Shown: positions 1 to 5,119 of the stretch, one piece after another | How the letters are laid out: the number at the start of each line of letters is the position of its first letter | Numbering within the stretch: position 1 is the first letter of the stretch | DNA from: Bdellovibrionales bacterium | GTDB taxonomy: Bacteria; Bdellovibrionota; UBA1018; CAIMNF01 | Direction: 5' to 3' | Length of the DNA: 5,119 bases | NCBI GenBank assembly: GCA_947457605.1 | Contig: CANGWP010000154.1 | Location: 1-5,119 of the forward strand | Program-made: the position numbers and the translations under genes | Notes under the pieces: generated by a model | Told to the model about the DNA's origin: nothing | The model's database searches: none | The model's input: only the letters and a program-made list of their open reading frames with translations

Positions 1-31
1 CTGGGGGAAATTCCTCCGGGGGTTTTTATTT
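1..31 (+). terminator. Probable rho-independent terminator (3' part) of a gene left of the window
   Basis: Bases 1-8 can pair with 12-19 (eight pairs, two of them G-U) around a three-base loop. Three more G's follow, then five T's at 23-27 and further T-rich sequence to 31. The run of five G's directly before the T tract (18-22) suggests that the true left arm, a C-rich stretch, may lie outside the window. It would end a plus-strand transcript just before uup, so uup probably has its own promoter or depends on read-through. What is seen is the G-run plus T-tract and a possible stem; its function is inferred. Confidence 0.45.
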
Positions 32-52
32 GCATGATAAGCTCTGGTTCTT

Positions 53-1855
53 ATGTCAGTTCTTCTTAGCATTCACGAACTTAGATTCGCATTTTCGCAC
101 CGGGTCCTTTTTGAGGGCCTGACCTTCAGCATTTCCCAGGGCGAAAAGATCGCGCTGATCGGCCGAAACGGAGCCGGAAAATCGACTCTTCTTAAAATCC
201 TCTGCGGGCAGATGGATGCGGATTCCGGCACCGTTGCCCGAGGGCGCGGACTTGTGACGGGGTATCTTCCTCAGACGCCAGAGCTTGATCCTATGCTGAG
301 TGTGCGGGATACGGTCTATCAGGGAGTGCGGAATGAGGAGGATTGGGCCTCGGTGGGAGCTGCTGAGGAGGCCATTTCAAGGCTGTCTCTGAATGCCGAG
401 GCGAAGGTCGGGTCGCTCTCCGGAGGCTGGAAGAAGAAGGTGGCCCTTGCGCGCGAGCTTGCGCGAAATCCGGATGTGCTTTTTTTGGATGAGCCCACCA
501 ACCACTTGGATGTGGAGAGTATCCTTTGGCTTGAGGATTATCTTCGATCGAGCTCCAAGAGTCTTGTGATTGTGAGTCATGACCGGGCATTTTTGAATCG
601 CATCGTGAACCGCACGATCGAGGTCGATCGTAGAAATCCGGGCGGAATTCTAAGCGTGGATTCCGGGTATGATGATTTTCTAAAGGTAAAGGAAGAATAC
701 CTGGAGGCGCAGGCCTCGCGCGAGGAGTCGCTCAAAAATACCCTCAGGCGCGAAATCGAGTGGCTGAAGCGTGGCGCAAAAGCGCGGACCACAAAGCAAA
801 AAGCACGGATCGACCGGGCTGAGGCGCTCAAGGTCGAAGTGCAGGATCTTGGGGTGAAGAATCGCGACCATTCCGTGAAGCTTGAGTGGGAGAATGCCGA
901 GCGGAATGCCAAGAAGCTTGTCGAGATGAAGGGCGTTTCCAAAAGTTATGGAGATCAAGTGCTGATTCGCGGGCTTGATTTGTTGATCACGCCGCGCTCA
1001 AGGATCGGACTGATTGGAAGAAATGGAACCGGAAAGACCACGCTGATCAAACTCATTGCGGGGGTCGAGGCACCGGACTCGGGCGAGATCAAGCGCGCGG
1101 ATTCGCTTCAGGTTCTTTATTTTGAGCAAAATCGCGAGACACTCGATCCGAATGTGAGTGTGCTCAAAACCGTTTGCCCTTATGGTGAGACTGTGGAGTT
1201 TCAGGGCAAGAAGCTTCATGTGAGGTCCTACCTTGATCGCTTCTTGTTCTCGGGCCCCGATGTGGATGTGTTGGTCGGAAAGCTTTCGGGTGGAGAGCAG
1301 GCAAGGCTGTTGCTTGCGAGGCTCATGCTGAGACCTGCGAATCTGCTGGTTCTGGATGAGCCGACCAATGATCTTGATTTTCAAACGCTCGGAGTCCTTG
1401 AAGATTGTCTTGAGGAGTTTCCGGGGGCCGTGATTCTGGTCACCCATGATCGGAGATTCATGGATGAGGTTTGCAATCAGGTGATTTCGATTCCGGAATA
1501 CATCCAGTTCTCGGATCTCAGTCAGTGGGAAAAGTGGTTTCGAGCGAGTCTTAAGGAATCAGCGCTTGCAAAAAAGAACCAGGTCGAATCCAAGACTGTC
1601 GCAAGTTCCGCTGAAGGAGCCGGAAAAAAGAAAAAGCTTTCCTACAAGGAACAACTTGAGTTCGACAAGATGGAGAGCGTGATTCTTGAAAAAGAAACCC
1701 GCATTGCGGAGCTCGAGGAACAGTCAGGAAAGCCCGAGTTACTCACGAATTCATTGAAGCTCACGGAACTTACGCGAGAAATGGGTGAGCTTCAAACCGA
1801 GGTCGAGCGCTTGTATGCGAGATGGGCTGAGCTTGAGGGGAAAGTCACGAATTGA
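53..1855 (+). CDS. uup: ABC-F family ATPase, Uup type
   Basis: A soluble protein with two ATP-binding cassettes and no membrane segments (600 aa; E. coli Uup is about 635). ABC-F proteins bind the ribosomal E site and act on stalled or misfolded translation complexes; E. coli Uup also binds branched DNA and affects precise transposon excision. Cassette 1 has Walker A GRNGAGKS (37-44), signature LSGGW (122-126), Walker B with D146 and catalytic E147, and H-loop H176. The charged helical linker (about 212-286) carries EIEWLKRGAKARTTKQKARI, a Uup hallmark. Cassette 2 has Walker A GRNGTGKTT (322-330), signature LSGGEQ (411-416), D435/E436 and H465. Residues 528-597 form the lysine-rich, coiled-coil C-terminal domain typical of Uup, which separates it from EttA and YheS. 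Both catalytic glutamates are intact, so it should hydrolyse ATP. ATG 53 is the only ATG start: an in-frame stop lies at 38-40. No Shine-Dalgarno sequence precedes it. It converges on serA. Confidence 0.93.
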   Translation: MSVLLSIHELRFAFSHRVLFEGLTFSISQGEKIALIGRNGAGKSTLLKILCGQMDADSGTVARGRGLVTGYLPQTPELDPMLSVRDTVYQGVRNEEDWASVGAAEEAISRLSLNAEAKVGSLSGGWKKKVALARELARNPDVLFLDEPTNHLDVESILWLEDYLRSSSKSLVIVSHDRAFLNRIVNRTIEVDRRNPGGILSVDSGYDDFLKVKEEYLEAQASREESLKNTLRREIEWLKRGAKARTTKQKARIDRAEALKVEVQDLGVKNRDHSVKLEWENAERNAKKLVEMKGVSKSYGDQVLIRGLDLLITPRSRIGLIGRNGTGKTTLIKLIAGVEAPDSGEIKRADSLQVLYFEQNRETLDPNVSVLKTVCPYGETVEFQGKKLHVRSYLDRFLFSGPDVDVLVGKLSGGEQARLLLARLMLRPANLLVLDEPTNDLDFQTLGVLEDCLEEFPGAVILVTHDRRFMDEVCNQVISIPEYIQFSDLSQWEKWFRASLKESALAKKNQVESKTVASSAEGAGKKKKLSYKEQLEFDKMESVILEKETRIAELEEQSGKPELLTNSLKLTELTREMGELQTEVERLYARWAELEGKVTN

Positions 1856-1870
1856 CACGAGTCGATTGAG

Positions 1871-1882
1871 TGCCGGCTGGCA
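1871..1882. terminator. Weak hairpin between convergent uup and serA stop codons
   Basis: The 28-bp gap between the convergent stop codons contains TGCC-GGCT-GGCA, a four-pair stem with a four-base loop. An A-T pair beyond a G-T mismatch may extend it slightly. On the plus strand it is followed by only TTTA, and on the minus strand there is no T tract. It could be a weak bidirectional terminator, but the stem is short, and overlapping transcripts or Rho-dependent ending are equally possible. No better terminator is visible in the gap. Confidence 0.22.
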
Positions 1883-1883
1883 T

Positions 1884-3083
1884 TTAGCAAACCCGTCTCG
1901 TCCGAATTGCGGTCTTCAGCTGTTCTATCGAACGGATCAGGTCATCGGTGATGGGCTGGTTCAGATCCACAATGAGGTATCCCAGGTCCTGATCCGTGTG
2001 AAGGCTTTGGGCCTGAATGTTCGCGCCATACTCGGACAAAATGCGGTTGATGTCCTTCAAGACTCCCTTCACGTTCTGGTGCACATTGGTAAGCCGGGTG
2101 TTTCCGCGGTCAAGCGGCACATCGACTTGCGGGAAATTTACGGATCTCAACGTTGAGCCGGTTTGGGCAAAGCGGATCAGGGTCGATGCAACTTCGCGGC
2201 CGATGTTGACTTGCGCTTCTTCGGTGGCACCCCCGATGTGGGGAGTCAGAATCACATTTTCCACACCCTTGAGCGGGGACGGATATCCGTTTTGATTGTT
2301 CTCGGGTTCCTCGGGGTAAACATCAAGCGCGCAGCCGCCAAGATGCTTTGATCGGACCGCCTCTTCAAGAGCCGGGATGACGACCACATCTCCTCGGGAT
2401 GCATTGATGAGGCATGCGCCTTGTTTCATTTTGGAAAGCTCATCCTTTCCGATCATATTGCGAGTCGAATCGGTCGCAGGAACATGGAGGGTGACGAAGT
2501 CGGCTGTCTCGAGGACTTCATCGAGTGTCGACATGGGTTTTGCGTTTCCAAGGGGAAGCTTTGAAATGATGTCGTAAAACACCACGCGCATCCCGAAGGC
2601 TTCAGCAAGATAAGATACCTGAGAGCCGATGTTTCCATAGCCCACGATGCCAAGCGTTTTGCCGCGAACCTCAAAGCATTGGGCCGAGCTCTTGTTCCAG
2701 ACCCCCTGATGCATCTCGATGTTGCGCGTGCCTAGCTTGCGCGAGAGCATCACGATTTCGGCAAGCACCATTTCGGCCACACTCCGGGTGTTGCTGAATG
2801 GAGCATTGAACACCACGACTCCGTGATCACGCGCGGCTTTTAGATCAACCTGGTTTGTGCCCACGCAAAAACAACCAACAGTTGCGACGCTCTTTGCAGC
2901 CTCGAAGACCTTACGGGTGAGATAGGTTTTGCTTCGAATTCCAAGAATGTCGTATCCTGGGAGCTTTGCAATGAGTTCGTCCTCGGTGAGTGCGCCCTTT
3001 AATGAATCCACTTTAAAACCGTCTTTTAAAAAAAGATCACGTGCCAAAGGATGAATGTTTTCAAGGAGAAGTACTTTCTGCAT
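1884..3083 (-). CDS. serA: D-3-phosphoglycerate dehydrogenase (E. coli type, C-terminal ACT domain)
   Basis: Oxidises 3-phosphoglycerate with NAD+ to 3-phosphohydroxypyruvate, the first step of phosphorylated serine synthesis, in the cytoplasm; E. coli SerA also reduces 2-oxoglutarate. It aligns by eye over its whole length with E. coli SerA (410 aa against 399 here). The family motif GCFCVGTNQVDL is at 70-81, NAPFSNTRSVAE at 93-104, and the NAD-binding GYGNIG at 148-153 with acidic D171. The catalytic set is R230, E259 and H282, matching E. coli R240, E269 and H292. The ACT domain is about 327-399, and H335, N337 and N355 match the E. coli serine-binding H344, N346 and N364, so serine feedback inhibition is likely. 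There is no ASB domain, unlike the long SerA of Bacillus and Mycobacterium. Start: ATG 3083 gives MQKVLLLENIHP, which begins at the first strand of the fold. An upstream in-frame ATG at 3134 would add 17 residues without family similarity and would put the palindrome at 3093-3114 inside the coding region. Neither start has a clear ribosome site. V235 replaces the Asp usual after the NASRG motif. Confidence 0.94.
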   Translation of the reverse strand: MQKVLLLENIHPLARDLFLKDGFKVDSLKGALTEDELIAKLPGYDILGIRSKTYLTRKVFEAAKSVATVGCFCVGTNQVDLKAARDHGVVVFNAPFSNTRSVAEMVLAEIVMLSRKLGTRNIEMHQGVWNKSSAQCFEVRGKTLGIVGYGNIGSQVSYLAEAFGMRVVFYDIISKLPLGNAKPMSTLDEVLETADFVTLHVPATDSTRNMIGKDELSKMKQGACLINASRGDVVVIPALEEAVRSKHLGGCALDVYPEEPENNQNGYPSPLKGVENVILTPHIGGATEEAQVNIGREVASTLIRFAQTGSTLRSVNFPQVDVPLDRGNTRLTNVHQNVKGVLKDINRILSEYGANIQAQSLHTDQDLGYLIVDLNQPITDDLIRSIEQLKTAIRTRRVC

Positions 3084-3257
3084 AGGGTAAACTTTAGCAC
3101 AGTACTGTGTAAAATGGGACACACTTTTCCTCATGGATTCGAGGGGTTAGTATCTAAAAGTATGAGTTTAGGGGCGGAAATTGCGATTCTTTGTTCGGCA
3201 CTGGGGACCTTGGTGTCGTTGGTGATCTCTTGATCAAATTTTGCTAGTGTCCTGGGA
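3084..3257. other. Divergent serA-uvrB intergenic region
   Basis: This 174-bp region must hold the promoters for both divergent genes. I found no convincing pair of -35 and -10 boxes on either strand. TAAAAT at 3110-3115 (plus strand) resembles a -10 box but has no good -35 partner. No standard LexA box of the E. coli type (CTGT-N8-ACAG) or the Gram-positive type (GAAC-N4-GTTC) is visible ahead of uvrB. An 8-bp palindrome TTGATCAA lies at 3230-3237. A short hydrophobic open frame on the plus strand (3162-3233) is treated as a finding, not a gene. The clearest element is the palindrome near serA, listed separately. Confidence 0.7.
3093..3114. promoter_or_regulatory. 22-bp palindrome upstream of serA, candidate operator
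   Basis: The core CACAGTACTGTG (3098-3109) is a perfect 12-bp palindrome. After two mismatched pairs on each side, TTT on the left (3093-3095) matches AAA on the right (3112-3114), so 18 of 22 positions are symmetric. It ends 9 bp before the preferred serA ATG and lies about 145 bp before uvrB. The size and two-fold symmetry fit the binding site of a dimeric repressor, and a position this close to the start fits repression of serA. As RNA it would form only a weak hairpin, so a DNA site is more likely. I cannot match it to a known regulator: it is not an E. coli-type LexA, Fur, CRP or FNR site. If the upstream serA start were used it would lie inside the gene. Confidence 0.5.
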
Positions 3258-5119
3258 ATGGCGTTTTTCTCTGAAAAACCTTTTTCTTTGGCGGCGGAGT
3301 TCAAACCGACGGGCGATCAGCCCGAGGCGATCGAGAAACTCGTTCGCGGGATTCAGTCAAAGTCTGCGTCCCAAGTCCTGCTGGGAGTGACCGGCTCCGG
3401 GAAAACCTTCACCATGGCAAATGTGATTGCCCGGGTGAATCGGCCGACGCTGATTCTTTGCCACAACAAGACCCTCGCAGCTCAGCTCTATACCGAGTTC
3501 AAGGAATTTTTCCCCGACAATGCGGTCGAATACTTTGTCAGTTACTATGATTACTACCAGCCCGAGGCGTACATCCCCTCGACTGACACTTACATTGAAA
3601 AAGATTCCCAAATCAATGACGAGATCGACAAGCTCAGGCACTCTGCCACCCGGTCATTGCTTGAGCGAAATGACGTGATCATTGTTTCGTCGGTTTCCTG
3701 CATCTATGGTCTTGGAAGTCCCGAGGCCTATGAAGGATTGATCCTGCATCTTGAAACGGGGAAGGAGTACAAGCGCCAGGAAGTGCTGAAGAAGCTTCTT
3801 GAGATTCAGTACAAGAGAAACGACATTGATTTTCATCGGGGGACGTTCCGGGTGCGGGGAGAGGTGGTTGAGATTTACCCCGCGTACGAGGAAGAGGTGG
3901 CGATCCGCCTTGAGTTTTTCGGGGATGAGATCGAGGCGATCTCGACCTTTGACCCGCTCCGCGGGATTCGGTACGAGAAGATTCCAAAGGTTACGATCTA
4001 TCCTGCCAGCCACTATGTCACAACTCTCGACAACCGAAAGCGCGCGATGGATTCGATCCGGGCGGAACTCAAGGATCGCCTGCAGGAGCTGAATGCCCAG
4101 AACAAATTGGTTGAGGCGCAGAGGCTTTCCCAGCGTACGCTTTTTGATCTCGAGATGATGGAGCAGATCGGATTCTGTCAGGGCATTGAAAACTATTCGC
4201 GGCACCTTACGGGCCGGAATCCCGGCGATCCGCCGCCGACGCTCATGGATTATTTTCCTAAAAACTGGCTTTGTTTTGTGGATGAGAGCCATGTGACCGT
4301 CTCCCAGATCGGGGGAATGTACCGGGGCGATCGTGCGCGAAAGATGAATCTTGTCGAGCACGGATTCAGGCTCCCGAGTGCGCTCGACAATCGACCGCTC
4401 AATTTCGAGGAGTGGGAAAAGATCCTGGGCCAGTGTGTGTATGTATCGGCAACGCCCGGGGATTATGAGCTGAAGCTCACGAATGGCGATGTGGCCCAGC
4501 AGGTGATCCGTCCGACTGGGTTACTTGATCCGATCGTTGAAGTGCGGGGGGCGCAAACGCAGGTGGATGATCTGTTGAACGAGATCCGCATCCGCGTTGA
4601 GCGAAATGAGCGCGTGTTGGTGACCACGCTTACGAAGCGCCTGGCCGAAGACCTGACCCGGTACTACACCGAGAAGAAGGTAAAGGTGAAGTACTTGCAC
4701 TCTGACATCGAGACCCTGGAGCGGGTCGAGATTCTGCGGGATCTTCGCCTTGGAACCTTTGATGTACTGATCGGGATCAATCTGCTTCGGGAGGGGCTCG
4801 ATCTTCCGGAAGTTTCGCTCGTTGCGATCATGGATGCGGACAAAGAAGGATTTTTGCGATCCGAGCGCTCTCTCATTCAGACCATCGGGCGGGCCGCGCG
4901 AAATGCGAACGGATTTGTGATCCTGTACGCGGACAAGGTCACGGGTTCGATGCAAATTGCCATGCGGGAAACTGCGCGAAGGCGGGAAATCCAGGAAAAG
5001 TACAACTGCGACCACGGGATCATCCCCCAGACGATTCAAAAGAAAATCGCAGAGAGAATCGAGGCCGAGAGTGATTCGGTATTGGGGCAGGGGCTTTGGC
5101 CTTCGGCTGCGGCGCGATC
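3258..5119 (+). CDS. uvrB: UvrABC system protein B, 3' end beyond the window
   Basis: UvrB is loaded on DNA by UvrA, verifies the lesion with a weak helicase-like ATPase and recruits UvrC for incision in nucleotide excision repair. The 620 codons in the window cover almost all of a usual protein of about 670 aa; only the linker end and the C-terminal UVR (UvrC-binding) motif lie outside. Walker A GVTGSGKT is at 43-50. The damage-probing beta-hairpin follows FVSYYDYYQPEAY, with Y96, Y97, Y99, Y100 and Y105 matching E. coli Y92, Y93, Y95, Y96 and Y101. Then come GTFRVRGEV of the UvrA-interaction domain, motif II DESH (342-345), motif III SATPG (397-401), motif V GINLLREGLD (506-515) and motif VI QTIGRAAR (541-548). 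No frameshift or missing key residue was seen. ATG 3258 is chosen because the N-terminus fits the family (EFKPTGDQPEAI at 14-25) and an in-frame stop lies at 3231-3233. Only GGGA, touching the ATG, resembles a ribosome site. It is divergent from serA. Confidence 0.96.
   Translation, partial: MAFFSEKPFSLAAEFKPTGDQPEAIEKLVRGIQSKSASQVLLGVTGSGKTFTMANVIARVNRPTLILCHNKTLAAQLYTEFKEFFPDNAVEYFVSYYDYYQPEAYIPSTDTYIEKDSQINDEIDKLRHSATRSLLERNDVIIVSSVSCIYGLGSPEAYEGLILHLETGKEYKRQEVLKKLLEIQYKRNDIDFHRGTFRVRGEVVEIYPAYEEEVAIRLEFFGDEIEAISTFDPLRGIRYEKIPKVTIYPASHYVTTLDNRKRAMDSIRAELKDRLQELNAQNKLVEAQRLSQRTLFDLEMMEQIGFCQGIENYSRHLTGRNPGDPPPTLMDYFPKNWLCFVDESHVTVSQIGGMYRGDRARKMNLVEHGFRLPSALDNRPLNFEEWEKILGQCVYVSATPGDYELKLTNGDVAQQVIRPTGLLDPIVEVRGAQTQVDDLLNEIRIRVERNERVLVTTLTKRLAEDLTRYYTEKKVKVKYLHSDIETLERVEILRDLRLGTFDVLIGINLLREGLDLPEVSLVAIMDADKEGFLRSERSLIQTIGRAARNANGFVILYADKVTGSMQIAMRETARRREIQEKYNCDHGIIPQTIQKKIAERIEAESDSVLGQGLWPSAAAR
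3263..3279 (+). repeat. Short inverted repeat within the first codons of uvrB
   Basis: GTTTTTC-TCT-GAAAAAC is a perfect 7-bp inverted repeat with a three-base loop, two bases after the uvrB start codon, and a second T-rich run follows (3281-3289). In mRNA it could form a small A-U-rich hairpin within the region covered by an initiating ribosome. It also encodes ordinary residues (F-F-S-E-K-P) in a poorly conserved N-terminus, so it may be chance. The pairing is seen directly; any role in translation or early termination is inference. Confidence 0.35.

Noticed and set aside
998..1447. A 149-codon minus-strand frame opposite uup
   Set aside because: It mirrors the second ATP-binding cassette of uup, which is clearly the coding strand with all ABC motifs.
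1785..2156. A 123-codon plus-strand frame spanning the end of uup and the 3' end of serA
   Set aside because: It overlaps two real genes and is antisense to the serA ACT domain; there is no start signal or domain.
3093..3114. The palindrome as an SOS (LexA) box for uvrB
   Set aside because: The half-sites read ACAG then CTGT with two bases between, the reverse of the E. coli CTGT-N8-ACAG layout, and it lies about 145 bp from uvrB. Some lineages have divergent LexA boxes, so this is not fully excluded.
3051..3233. A 60-codon plus-strand frame from within serA into the intergenic region
   Set aside because: Its first part is antisense to the conserved serA N-terminus and has no ribosome site; only its short hydrophobic tail is worth noting and is listed as a finding.
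3654..4361. A 235-codon open frame on the minus strand opposite uvrB
   Set aside because: It lies fully opposite strongly conserved uvrB codons, has no recognisable domain, and is explained by the codon bias of the real gene; the plus-strand frame carries all UvrB motifs.
4521..5039. A 172-codon minus-strand frame opposite the 3' part of uvrB
   Set aside because: It is antisense to the conserved second helicase domain (motifs V and VI) and has low-complexity composition with no family match.
53..5119. A hidden accessory or defence system in the window
   Set aside because: The coding space is almost filled by three intact, typical housekeeping genes with even codon use. There are no terminal repeats, transposase, integrase, toxin-antitoxin pair or CRISPR-like repeats.

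Overview
The window is an ordinary stretch of bacterial chromosome with three well-known housekeeping genes and no trace of a mobile element, CRISPR array, RNA gene or unknown multi-gene system. From left to right they are an ABC-F ATPase of the Uup type (+, 53-1855), D-3-phosphoglycerate dehydrogenase serA (-, 1884-3083) and the excision-repair helicase-like protein uvrB (+, from 3258, running off the right edge after 620 codons). The uvrB reading frame is open to the window end, so a search that requires a stop codon would miss it; it was translated by hand here.

The organism is a bacterium of moderate, slightly GC-rich composition with even codon use across the three genes. SerA is the short E. 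coli-like form (one C-terminal ACT domain, no ASB domain). UvrB and Uup are too widely conserved to fix a lineage. A Gram-negative such as a Bdellovibrionota or related delta-type lineage would fit, but this is a guess. None of the three genes has a clear Shine-Dalgarno sequence, which may be a lineage trait.

Layout: bases 1-31 look like the end of a rho-independent terminator of a gene to the left. uup follows and meets serA tail to tail with 28 bp between the stop codons. serA and uvrB are divergent, with a 174-bp region between their start codons. That region holds the most notable non-coding signal: a near-perfect 22-bp palindrome (3093-3114) ending 9 bp before the preferred serA start, a good operator candidate. 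A second small inverted repeat (3263-3279) lies just inside uvrB.

The genes do not form an operon. Uup acts on ribosomes and possibly on branched DNA, SerA starts serine synthesis from 3-phosphoglycerate, and UvrB verifies DNA damage for UvrC incision. The serine-binding residues of SerA's ACT domain are present, so feedback inhibition by serine is likely. The points most worth checking are the palindrome, the serA start choice, a Val in place of a usually conserved Asp in SerA, and the weak ribosome binding sites.
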